From contig NC_092317.1 in the NCBI RefSeq assembly GCF_036785885.1, positions 1,738,501-1,802,500 on the forward strand: a stretch of DNA of 64,000 nt, in the 5' to 3' direction. Both the position numbers and the translations under genes were made by a program. Positions 13,632-24,261 of this stretch are shown here, one piece after another. Source of the stretch: Coffea arabica (Eukaryota > Streptophyta > Magnoliopsida > Gentianales > Rubiaceae). The number at the start of each line of letters is the position of its first letter. Position 1 is the first letter of the stretch. The notes beneath the pieces were generated by a model. That model searched no databases and was not told where the DNA came from. It worked only from the letters and a program-made list of their open reading frames with translations.

Positions 13632-14886
13632 TGGGGATCAAGGGGATCCTTGCAACAATGATTGGCACATTAAAAAAAGGACACCGAAGTTTATATATTT
13701 CCAATATTTAAACAAAAAAATCCTAAACTATCAAGACAAGTTTAAACAAATAAATGTGCAAATGATCCTAGATGAGTTTAAACGAATTTTTTGCGCCTAG
13801 CTAGGCTTATTTAGAAAACAGTCCTAATTTGACACTTGAGTGTAGCGAATTTGGCTTAATTAATTAAATGAATGAGCCAAATTCAAACTTAAATGATGTG
13901 AGCTGAGTTGAGCTCACAAGCTACTCATTCGTCTAATAGCTCTAATTGCAACTAGGTGGTGGAGTTTCGGATGTTTTCTGACAATAAGCTGTGCAATCCC
14001 ATAGTAAAATTGTTTAAGTAAAAATAACTTGTGGACAATAATGATGATTAAGATTTTGCTGACTGCAGTTCGAATAGAAATCTAAAAAAAAATCAATGAC
14101 AGAAAGACATAAACACCCGCCAGTCCACCTAAACTTCCAAAAAACCCCCTCACCCCAACAAAACGAAATTACATTATACAAAAAATAAGGGTACCAATCG
14201 CAATACAAATAAGCGGACGAAATCTAAACCTTCCAATTGCAAGCTCCTTCTTTGACAGAAGTAAGATTGATCCCACTTGTCTTGTCTTAAATCTTTGACT
14301 GGTTGATTATATTTCAAGTTAATCCTTTGACGTTATATAAGCATATAATCTCTCTAACGTTTAACACATTGAACCAAAGAGGCAAAAAAAATAACGAATC
14401 CATCGTAACGTTGAGACTTAGTATGGATGAAAGCATAGTGATCAAAACTATCTATTAAATTGAGGCTGAACAAAGGGTTCATAAATATTTTTAAATCAAA
14501 TAAGAAGAATTATATATAAATAAAGGCATATAACAACCTCGTATGGACTGCTCATCTCTAACCCAGTTGATGCATTAGGAGTTGCCCCCACCATTGTGTT
14601 AATAGATACTAATAACCCTGAAATTCAAAAAAAAAAAAAAAGAAGTAACAAGGATAAATAAAAAATCGAAGAATGTCCAGGCACATGGATGAGGAAATAA
14701 ATGCTAGCAATTATGTCCTAATTCAAAATTTTACCTAAAGCACCTTTGTCCGCGGTGGGGAGGCAATTCTGGCAAGAAAAACAACCTTAGGAGGTTAGTG
14801 TTTTCTTGTCGCCTAAACCTAGATTTGCAGAGAACAATTTTTTTTGGTGGGTTAAATAAAGGCTTTTTGAGAAGCCAACACATATA
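13600..14886. other. AT-rich intergenic DNA between the array and the Helitron
   Basis: Directly after the array stub there is a short G-rich stretch with repeated 'ggggatcaa'-like motifs, and the motif 'gattggcacattaa' occurs twice (about 13600 and 13661). The same 14-mer appears a third time inside the Helitron at about 15831. Nothing else here looks like a gene. Confidence 0.5.
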
Positions 14887-15202
14887 TCATATATATATAA
14901 TAAAGTCGTATCCTAATACTTATTCCTCCCTGTTTTCTCTCTCCTACGTAGCTTAATGAGACGGCAAGAAGTTTCCTACGTGGCTTGTTACTTTTTTGTT
15001 TGGATGTATATCAATTCTTATTTCCTATAAGAATTCTTAATATTATATGATTCTTATTTCCTACCCAAACAAGGAACTAAAAAGTAATTTGATATAAATA
15101 AAAGAGACATAAATCTCCTCTATTAGATATATAGGAATAAATGATAATATATATTTTTTATAGTGTCCTTTTTTTTTTATTTTTTTTACAGCTTCATCAT
15201 AC

Positions 15203-15665
15203 ATCCTTTTTATTTTAAGATAATCTACCCGTATATCTAGACATGGAAATTGAAGAAAGTTTTTACAAGACTCATAGTCCCCATGCATAATTGATGTACA
15301 AAAAGAAATGGCACTTCATTTGATTGAAAATTTCTGAAAAAGTCCCTAAAGAAAATGGAGAGTCATCAACCAAAGAAATAAACGTACCTTGCATAAAAAT
15401 TGTAGGGTTTTATTTCCTATAAGAATCTTTTTTATTTTAAGATAATCTGCCCGTATATCTAGGCATGGAAATTAAAGAAAATTAGCCTAAGAAAGTTTCT
15501 ACAAGACTCACAGTCCCCATGCATAATTGATGTACAAAGAGAAATGGCACTTCATCTGATTGAAAATTTCTGGAAAAGTCCATAAAGAAAATGGAGTGTC
15601 ATCAACCAAAGAAATAAACGTACCTTGCATAAAATTTGTAAGGTTTTATTTCCTATAAGAATTCT
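15203..15665. repeat. Tandem duplication of about 220-236 bp inside the Helitron
   Basis: The block starting at 15203 ('ttttattttaagataatct') recurs at 15425. A second shared stretch ('gtccccatgcataattgatg', through the 'aaatggcacttcat' motif and 'ataaacgtaccttgcat') lies near 15275-15400 and 15510-15640. An insertion of about 13 bases changes the offset from 222 to about 236. Sequence agreement is high, so the duplication is relatively recent. Confidence 0.75.
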
Positions 15666-17538
15666 TAATATTATAGGATTCTTATTTCCTACCCAAAAGT
15701 TATTATAGGATTCTTATCAATATCTCTTTATATCCTTATCAATTCTTATTTCTTATGTCTACACTACATATAGCCTCTAATATATTAATTTCAAGCATCA
15801 AATTCATGGTTAGGCATTTCCAATGCAAGTGATTGGCACATTAAAACATCAATTTTGGATTTCCACTCCTCTTGATTATCAGGTACATTTTCTTTCAATA
15901 CATATTTTCTGTTTTAATTTGATTTTTCAAAAGTATGTATGTTTTTTTTTGTTATGTCTGACACTGCTGTTAAATATTCATGTTGGGAAAGAAAAAGATA
16001 GGGGAAAAAATGTGTAGTATTAAAGAAAGATTTGGGGTTTTCCATGGTTGAGTCTTTTTAGCGCACTCTATTAACATTGAGTATATATGATTTAAACATT
16101 GAGTATTATACTATAGAGAAGAGTAAGTATGTGTATGTTATAAAGTTTTAGAAGCATCTCTGCTGCCTTTTAATAGAAGGTGAAGACCAAAGATTATAGA
16201 GAGCTTTAATCTGTTTTCCAATTTTCAAAAATTCGTGCAATCATTTTGCATTGGCCTTTCTTCCAATATCCTACTATTATATGTGGTAACGATATCGTTA
16301 GTTAACTAAAAGACTCTGACCGTTTACTTAATTAATCCTACCAACAATCAACGTGCAATCAATTATTAGATGATAATTGTAACAAAAATATACATGCAAT
16401 TAATTGGACCATTTGTCAACACTACGTCTGGACTCCTTCCAGTTTCTACAGGCTGGCTCTTCTAGAATTAGACATCAAAATTCATTCATATGCAAGAAAG
16501 TTTTCAACTGTCTTAATCATTTGGTCAAGAGATATTGATTCAATTATTGCGCGTTCATCGTTATTTTCTCCTGCATAAATTGTTCAATTATTACTAAGTT
16601 TTTCCTTAGATTAAAAATCATGATTTATTGGTATCTTCATAAGGAGAAAATGGTTGTTACTGGGATCTGTAAAAAGTCTAATTTCTCTTTGAATCGTGTG
16701 TACAGTCATTTCTCAATGTACTTCGGTATGTAGATGTTTATAAAAATTTGTAGGTATGCTCGGTAGTTTTTGTTAAGATTAGTTAGCTATGCTGGAGTTA
16801 GATATATCAGCAACAGTAGCTTTATGATGGTCAATTAGCTTTACTTGTGTTTGTTTAATTTACTGAATTTTGTTTCTGTATTAATACTACCATAAGCTAA
16901 ACTTCTATCGTCATATTCATCCATGAAAAATGCTTTTGGTTGATTCTTTGACAAGCAAAAAGTTTCAGTTTTGGCATTGCTTCCTTGACATATTGGGCCT
17001 CTTTGCAAATTTCATGGACATCAGATCAGCATTTTACATGAGAATGAGCTGTCAGTTCAACATTATGTTGCGCATTCTTGAAAATGCCATTTTAAGTTTC
17101 ATGAGTTTTTGTTTTTAAGTTGCAATGACACCCCATCACCTTGGAAGACAAAAGTAGATGATGGGAATGTAACTAGACAAGAACCAGATTCACTTGTAGA
17201 CATTTTCTCACTATTCATTGTTCTTTTAATCATGCAGAATATTATAATTTGGCTCATGAAATTAAAAGCTGATTCTGTTAACATCAGCATTACGGAGGAA
17301 AATGTGGTTCATCACTAATTGTTGATTACAGAGACATAGTACTAGCATGGCAGGAATTGGAAATCTTTTGTGTTCCAAATCAAGTTGAACAATTATGATA
17401 TGGAATAAGGTAGTAATAGATTTATAGTGAAAAGATAGTTTCACTGTGATTTCGGGAGGGAAACGCATTTTATGCTTTCACAGGTAATGTGTAATAAATT
17501 TCTCTTATATTTCACATATTATATCTCACATAATATTT

Positions 17539-17958
17539 TTGCCTTTAATTTTGATAAATCATTATCCGATTGGTGGAACCGACAACCAATACCAATCTGA
17601 AGTATTTTCTTCCCAGATATTAATCAGTATAACAGATGATTCTAATCAACAATATTTCAATACAGTTCATATGAATCATTCATCACAGGGTTCAACAAAA
17701 ATCACAGAGGAAGGGAATCCTCATAAAAAGATTTGCATGAGAAGGTAGATTTAATATACTATTTTACTTTTTTAAATCTTAATCTTTACGTATTGTTATA
17801 CACAATCTTGAATGCGATAAATTATTTTTTTTATGCTTAGTTATCCTGCTTTGCTATCATGCAGTGATAATGGAAAATCAATAAATACTGATTTGCACGG
17901 ACAAATCGAGGAGAATGTTCAAACAGAAGAAAAACAAAAACAAGTTTCTGAAGAGTAG
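17539..17958 (+). CDS. Gene-like tail with one intron inside the Helitron (unrecognised, partial)
   Basis: A frame open from about 17539 to 17744 ends at AGAAG|GTAGAT. After a candidate intron with an ATGCAG acceptor it continues in phase at 17865 and ends at TAG, 17956-17958. Joined, it gives about 99 residues ending in a hydrophilic, glutamate- and lysine-rich tail (IEENVQTEEKQKQVSEE). No domain is recognised. The upstream part at 17100-17530 has splice-like signals but stops in all frames that I could follow. It may be a captured host gene fragment or the decayed end of an element-borne gene; plant Helitrons often carry RPA-like genes, but I see no RPA motif to support that here. Confidence 0.35.
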
Positions 17959-18832
17959 AATATTATTTGATACTATTTACTGCACTTTTTATTTATTTTC
18001 AAGTTTTTGAATGTTATGGTATTGTTGAATGTTATGTTTTTCATTTTTGAATTATTATTTACTAAATTAGATGTTCAAATTTATATTATTAGAATATTTT
18101 ATATTGCAATGTGCACATAGTAATATACTTAAGAAAGGTTATAATAAAATATACATTAAGTTTGTCTTTCGTATCGATATTTTTAGAAAATTGATTAAAT
18201 AATTTATTATTTTTCGAAAATGCCCGTTCAACGAACGGGTACATAACTAGTTATGGTAATAAATTTAAGGTATTTTTAGTATGCATCATACAGGTGGCTT
18301 ACTTCTAAAGCTGCAAGCGTAGGAGGAAAAAAAAGCGTAATTAAAAATCTTATAAAGGCAATAATTAAACAATAAGGAAACGTAAGAAAGCTACTAGAAT
18401 AATCCAAAACGACAAAGTAATTGGAGACCAAGGTAACTTCCACAGACGGTGGAGGCAATTAAAGGCCAAGGTAACTTTGACCATAATGTTTCCAAATATT
18501 CAACAAAACGAACAATAGATCTTTGCCTTGGAACTGGACATTGAAAGCGGCCAAGTTAGGATCTATGCATGATATTCTGCATTACCAGACATACAAAGTT
18601 ACAAACCATCTTCGTCGTCCATTACAATCCGCAAAATCGAAGATTTCTTCCGAGAATGAATGTTTATTCCATTAAGCCGTTTGGAAGAGCCGGAAATTTT
18701 GACACCCGCAAAACATAACCTTTGTAATAATCGATTTGAAAAAGGATAAATAATTTTGAAAGTAGGTTCCTCGATTTGTACATATTGATACAACAACAAT
18801 CGTGAATATAGTTCCTAGATATACTAGTTCCT

Positions 18833-18968
18833 TGTTTGGATAGCTGTTTTTTGCCGGAAAATCGCATCGTTTTCCGTGATCACATTTCCCTAATACCTTT
18901 TCTCCTCACATACATCAAATCGCTACAGTAATTTTTCTACTGAAATTTTAGAAAATGTAATCCAAACA
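18833..18968. mobile_element. Short MITE, TGTTTGGAT family, full copy
   Basis: It starts TGTTTGGATAG and ends GTAATCCAAACA, giving inverted ends. The interior carries the family motifs 'cacatacatcaaatcgc' and 'tacagtaa'. Its length of about 136 bp equals the rebuilt length of the interrupted copy at 53331-54280. Confidence 0.75.
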
Positions 18969-19813
18969 CAAATACTTTATGGAGGAAGATTAAACATGTA
19001 TAATAACCTCTTACTGATTTTTTTTTTTCCTTTTCAAGAAAAAAAAGAAGAAGATAATAGTGGCATATTTAAATAAAATTAGTATATTAGTTGTGCAATA
19101 TTTGTAACCAAATGACTAAGCCATTTTCCTTGAGACTGCTAAACATTTACCATCCAGTACTGTCTGATGATAGTTGTTTTTCAAGGGTTCGCTTTACAAT
19201 TAAATCCGGCTTGACTGCAAACGTAGAAAAGGGATTTTTTTTTTTTTTGGAAACTGACGTAGAAAAGGGTTAAAAACAAACAATGCTTCCTATTAAACTA
19301 CTGGAACAAGTAAATCTGAATGTAGTTAAAACACCAGTCCCATTTTGTGAAGCCCTTTCTCGTACAAAACAGTGATATCGAAAGGCCATGGCCAAATTTG
19401 ATTTGGGTTGAAACAAGTCTTTGTTGGACCGAAACATAGTTTATCCCTAGGACAAAATCCATTGGGTTCATCCAGGAAATTAACTGCCAGTAAGATCCCG
19501 CTCCGATTTGAAATTAGGTCTAATCTCAGCCATCAAAGAAATTGATTGACTAGAGAGTAAGCAGAAGTGAAAAAACGTCTCGGTGCCAGCAAACAAACTT
19601 AACTTTGTCTTCATCACAGAAGATGGCAACGACATTCACCTGAGCCTGCAGTTTTAGACAAATGTTCACAGCTTTTACGTTTTTCATGATCACGTTTCTC
19701 GATTACCTTTTTATTTTACATTATAGGATTTTTTTTATATAAAATCTTAAAAATGGCGATCCAAATGGGACCTTAAACCTATTAATGCATCACTCACTGA
19801 GCTTCCTGAATCT

Positions 19814-19951
19814 TGTTTGGATTGTGGTTTTTTGTAGAAAAATTTTTACATTTTTTGTGAATGTATTTCCCAACCATCTTTTTATTTCATATATATCAAA
19901 TTATTATAGTACATTATCTACAAAGATTTCTTAAAATAGCAATCCAAACAT
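19814..19951. mobile_element. Short MITE, TGTTTGGAT family, diverged full copy
   Basis: It starts TTGTTTGGATTG and ends GCAATCCAAACA. The interior keeps a degenerate form of the family motif ('catatatatcaaat') and 'atagta'. It was identified by the inverted ends and the shared layout with the copy at 18833. Confidence 0.65.
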
Positions 19952-20054
19952 GGTTGACTTGTAAGGTCTAAGGTCTAATCACGCATTATTTTCTTCATTG
20001 CTATTTTGAGTTTTAGTTTTTGGTTGGATTTTTTTTTTTCCCTATTATTGCTTT

Positions 20055-20339
20055 TTGTTGCAGTTGTTTGCCATTATGGACATGAAAGGATTGTCTATTT
20101 CTGCCAGCTTTCAGTTGGCCAAGTGCTTGAACCAGACTTGGACTACTAAATTTGATGTAGTCAGTACAGAGAGGGAAAAGTCTGTTGGTCAAACATCAAG
20201 CTCAGCCCACAATGGAGGATTAACTTCGCTTGATCGCTTCCACCGAAGCCCAATGGAAGACCCTGCCTACGCTTTTATCGAACCTCAAGGCCTAGAACAT
20301 TTACTGAGCGTCGAGGCCAGCCCTTCAATAATGGTTTAA
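20055..20339 (+). other. Unrecognised 94-codon ORF, possible gene fragment
   Basis: This frame stands out by higher GC content against AT-rich DNA, and a good 3' splice-like signal (T-rich tract then GCAG) precedes codon 4, so it may be an exon remnant. It reads MDMKGLSISASFQLAKCLN, then a serine- and glutamate-containing stretch, and has no recognised domain. There is no evidence of a full gene around it. Confidence 0.25.
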
Positions 20340-21929
20340 AATGCTCATATTATTTTCTTTAATATTTTTTATATGACTAACATCCGAATTACTGTCCAAA
20401 CATTTTTTTTAACAGTTGAGTACCAGCAATTGAATTTCAGCTAAATAATTCTTACTTTAATAACATTCAAATTTTAAATGGGCTCTTTATTGTAGATTAG
20501 TGAAGCATTTGTGATGTGTCATCAACAAGATACAGGTTATTGATAAATTAATGCGTGTCTAAGGTTATGATCACTAATCACATGCTTTTGATGATACAAA
20601 TTAAAATTTCCTAACATCAAACCCTTGTAAATTTCTACCATTTATATTTTGCTATTTTAAACCTCATATCAATTTTTTATTTTTATTTAAAATTATTCCT
20701 AATTTTGAGGCATTAACTAATTAATTGTACCTACATTTCTAGCAATACACGGCGTGTGTTAGATGTAAAAATAAAATGTAAATTTAATTTTTTAGATTTA
20801 CTTTTTGAAAAATAAAGTGCATATTCAATTTTCATGAATTAGTTTTCAAAAATAATTCAGTTAATTTTTGTGAACTAGCATTTGATAAAAATTTTGGACC
20901 GGGGAATGCTACTAGCAATACATTCATCATGACCAAACATGATTTTTACATTAGTGAAACAAATTTCTTCCCAACAAATAGTAACATGGAAAGTAAGATC
21001 TTTTATTTCCTTTGCCCACTTATTGAAAAAAGTGATAATAAAAAGCTTAATAACCTCTTTCACAAGGATTCAATATGCTGAAACACATCATCAATTTACA
21101 AAAGGCATGAAGGAATTTCCCTGCTTGCTTATCTTGTACTTGATTTTGTACCTTTTTTTTTACTTAAATTTCATCAAAAGCTTCTTTTCTAACTGATTAT
21201 TTAGTGAAATAATGAGTTATTGCATGAAATTCAAAATTGTCTATGATTGGTTCAAGAGAGAGGGGAAGAGAGAGCGACTTAGTCTACATGAAAGTCAAAA
21301 GAAAGAAGAGTGCTGCTCTTCCTTTTCCCGTTCCGAGCAATTAACTTAACGAAGTCTATCTTATCAACCCAAGTTAATGATGAAGAGTACTCTCACAACA
21401 AGAAACTAAGAACTTAAATAAAAGTAGGTTGCACTCTATTTTTTGTTATTTACATTTCCACTATTTATTTTATTATATAATCTAATAAATGAAAACTATA
21501 TGATTAAAATTATATAACAAAAATGAGAGTATAAATAACATTTCTTCAAAAATATGGACAAAATAATTAATCTATGGTCTGTCTAATAGGTGTTCATTTG
21601 ACGCTCATTATTATATATTTTAGATATTTGATTTTTAAAAATATAAATTTAATTAAGAAAAGTATATAAATACAAGAGAATATAATAATTGTTAGTATAT
21701 GTATATTCATGATATGTTAGGTAAATTTTAGATTTGTCAACAAATATCCAATCAATTTAATATACCCACTAGAAAAACCTTAAACTATTTACCTCATATG
21801 CTCTAATGTACACAAAGCAAAAGGATTTAATGGATCCAATTGACCTGAAAATAAGTACATGGGATTAAAAAGGAAGTGTCACGGAACATGATTAAGATTG
21901 AGTACCTTTGCCTTGAATCTAGTCTAAGA
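20340..21929. other. AT-rich intergenic DNA, no gene seen
   Basis: There is no frame with recognisable protein similarity. Several short A/T-rich simple stretches are present. It ends at the target duplication of the next transposon. Confidence 0.5.
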
Positions 21930-22127
21930 TAGGGGTGTGCAAAATCGAAAAATTTCGATTTACTAACCGAATTCGAATTGAATTCGGAATTTCGAATTCG
22001 GTAATTCGGAATGAAAATCGGAATATCCGATTTCGAATTAGTTGAATTCGGGTCGAATTCGGTAATGAGATTTTTCAAATCGAAATCGAATCGAAATCGG
22101 AATTCCTATTTCGATTTCAAATATTTT

Positions 22128-22199
<72 letters not shown>

Positions 22200-22538
22200 C
22201 ATATATATAATATAACATTTATATTATAATAATAATAATTTTTATATTCATGAATTCGGTGAAATCGGAATTCCTATTTCGATTTCAATTTCAATTTCGT
22301 TTTCACACACATATATATAATATTTTTTATATATATATGTAATATAATATTTATATAATAATAATAATAATTTTTATATTCATGAATTCGGTGAAATCGG
22401 AATTTACCGAATTCGGAATTGAATTCGGAATTGGTGAATTCGAAATCGAAATTGGTCGAAAATTCTGATACCAAAATTTTGAAAAATTCCGATTTCAAAG
22501 TTCCGAATTACCGAATTCGATTTCGATTCACACCCCTA
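21930..22538. mobile_element. hAT-type TIR element, 609 bp, 8-bp target duplication
   Basis: The element runs from TAGGGGTGTGCAAAATCG to its inverted end CACACCCCTA. It is flanked by a perfect 8-bp target duplication, gtctaaga (21922-21929 and 22539-22546). The subterminal parts are packed with GAATTCGG and CGAATT-like repeats in both orientations, and the centre holds a long AT microsatellite. It encodes no transposase, so it is non-autonomous. An 8-bp duplication and TAGGG-type ends fit the hAT superfamily. Confidence 0.88.
22132..22197. repeat. Long (AT)n microsatellite
   Basis: About 33 AT dinucleotides in an unbroken run in the centre of the hAT-type element. It is expected to be highly length-variable. 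Confidence 0.95.
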
Positions 22539-22799
22539 GTCTAAGATAATAATTTTGACGGTACGAGGGTCTGGGCTAAGATAATATTACCGCTGGAAGT
22601 GTATGCGTGTGTGGGGGCTAATTCGAGGGTCTATCCTTTGGACACCTTCTCTTATGTGTAAACAAACACAAATACGGATGTCCTTAAATTCAAAATTTGA
22701 AACAGAGTGACATAAAACTTGTCCGACACAAGAAAAATAGCGAAGAAAGCAAGAGAGTGAGATTAATCATTAGAAGAATATTGAGATTTAATTAGAACG
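22539..22799. other. Upstream region of the NAC remnant
   Basis: Short AT-rich interval between the hAT-type element and the NAC frame. The NAC frame is open back to a TGA at 22782-22784 with no ATG in between. Confidence 0.5.
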
Positions 22800-24261
22800 G
22801 TGAAGAAATTTAGGATTCCACCAGGGTTTCGCTTTTGTCCTTCGGATCAAGAATTGATATATTACTTAAAGATGAAGGCGAAAGGCCTGTCATTCCAGCC
22901 CTGGAATGACGTGGTTCTTGAAAAAAATTTATATTCCCAGAATGCTGCACCATGGATGCTGTTCAATGATGATGATCCATGGCAAGTATCAAGTAAAGTT
23001 GATGCTGCTGCTGGGAAGATTTACGAGGAAAAAGTCCTTTACATTGTTACAAAGTTAGTGAAAATTGGTAGCAATAAAACTATCAGGAGCGTGGGTTCTT
23101 GGACCTGGGATGGTGCTACTGGGAAGACTAATGTGTGGAACAATCAGGGGCAAGTTATGTGATTCAAGAAGACGTTGAATTTGAGAGGAAAAGGAATGGA
23201 AGTTATGGGCAATTGGATCATGCATGAATACCATTTATCTGGGGTTTCGCTGCAAGAAGTTGTTGATAATGACTATGTAATTTGTCGTATAAAGTGGGAT
23301 TATTCAAGAAATATCAGGTGCGTTTATCAAGAAGTTCAAGAAAGTGGCGAATCGAGGAAGCAGCTGGGTAAGAGAACAAGAAGGATTAATCAAGAAATCC
23401 CAAATGGAAAAAGGGTTTGTAGCAGGGGAAGTAATAGTAGTGTGTTGACCAATGATGGGGTTTTAATTGCAAAAAGCGAAGTCTATTGTGGAGAAAATGA
23501 TGAATATGGAATTTTGATTAAGGAAAAATCAAAATTTGATCAAGAAAGTTCAATTGGAGATAGGGTTTGTACCAGTGGGAGGGGTACTGTAGCGGTGCAT
23601 GAAGGAGAGTTGATTGCTGACACATCATTGTTTCTAGAAACTGAAGTTCAAGAAACGGAAACACATTATGGAATAAGTGGTGAATGTCAAATTTTTGCAA
23701 AAGAGAAATCAGTATTTGATCAAGAAGGTTCAGCTGGAAAAATGGTTTGTACAAGGGGCAGCAATAATATTCTGGTGACCCGTGTGGGGAATGTGACGGA
23801 AGAAGTTTCATTGATTTCGAAAACTGAAGTTCTAGAAGTTTATTTTGTTTGGATTGCTTCATATTTCCTCAATTTTATTTGCTTACATCATTTTTACAAT
23901 TTCCAATACACCTTTTTATCTTCCCAATATCTTTTTATCTCACATACATCACATCACAAAAAAGTGCTACAGTAAAAATATTCCAAATAATCCCAAATAA
24001 CTTACAATCCAAACAGACCGTGAACTGGAAAGTTTGAGCATGGAGAGATCAAGATTTAATCAAGAAATTTCAATTGTAACAGGGATTTTTGGCAGTAGCA
24101 CCAGCAGTGGGGCAAATTTGGTTGATTTGGACTGTTCCTGTGGCACAATTCGAAACAGTATTGGAGAATCTGATATGCAACAGATGCTAGAGGATAATTT
24201 CTGTCTTGATCTTGGTGATATCATTGAACTTGATCTTACTTCACTTGCACGAATGTTTTAA
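22800..24261 (+). pseudogene. NAC transcription factor pseudogene
   Basis: NAC proteins are plant transcription factors with an N-terminal NAC DNA-binding domain and a variable activating tail. Subdomain A is clear (IPPGFRFCPSDQELIYYL), followed by PWNDVVLEKNLY, GSWTWDGATGKT, then FKKTLNLRGK and GNWIMHEYHLSG with YVICRIKW, the order of NAC subdomains A to E. The frame has three lesions. There is no ATG in phase: the codon at the expected start (22800) is GTG. A TGA at 23160-23162 (NNQGQVM, stop, FKKTL) sits where relatives have glycine, consistent with GGA to TGA in the same frame. A MITE at 23846-24015 interrupts and shifts the tail, which resumes at about 24034 and ends at 24261. The NAC domain has no introns, unlike most NAC genes. 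A shorter product from 23175 would lack most of the DNA-binding domain. Confidence 0.85.
23846..24015. mobile_element. Short MITE inside the NAC tail
   Basis: The element starts TGTTTGGATTG and ends CAATCCAAACA, with the family motifs 'cacatacatcacatc' and 'tacagtaa' inside. It splits the acidic NAC tail between TEVLEV and LSMERSRFNQE and changes the frame (0 before, +1 after). A clean target duplication was not found. Confidence 0.8.

Larger units (their letters stand above)
14887..18250 (+). mobile_element. Non-autonomous Helitron, 3364 bp, both termini present
   Basis: The 3' end has the full Helitron signature: a perfect 7-bp stem (CCCGTTC at 18223-18229, GAACGGG at 18233-18239) with a 3-base loop, then 7 bases, then CTAG at 18247-18250 followed by T. 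The proposed 5' end at 14887 begins TCATATATATATAATAAAG and is preceded by A, fitting insertion between A and T without target duplication. Helitrons move by rolling-circle transposition using a Rep/helicase protein. No Rep or helicase motif was seen in any frame, so this copy would depend on another element. The interior is AT-rich and carries a local duplication (15203-15665) and a gene-like tail with an intron (17539-17958). The 3' end is very secure; the 5' end is somewhat less so. Confidence 0.8.
18251..20054. other. Intergenic DNA with MITE copies
   Basis: No gene was recognised. The stretch holds two full MITEs of the TGTTTGGAT family (18833-18968 and 19814-19951) and a one-ended fragment at about 19670-19768. 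Confidence 0.5.

Noticed and set aside
14887..18250. Helitron as an autonomous element with Rep/helicase or RPA genes
   Set aside because: No Rep HUH motif, helicase motif or convincing OB-fold sequence could be read in any frame; the longest frames are short and AT-rich.
22800..22802. GTG taken as a true start codon for the NAC frame
   Set aside because: Nuclear plant genes do not normally start at GTG, and the frame is open back to a TGA without ATG. Read as a lost start in a pseudogene.
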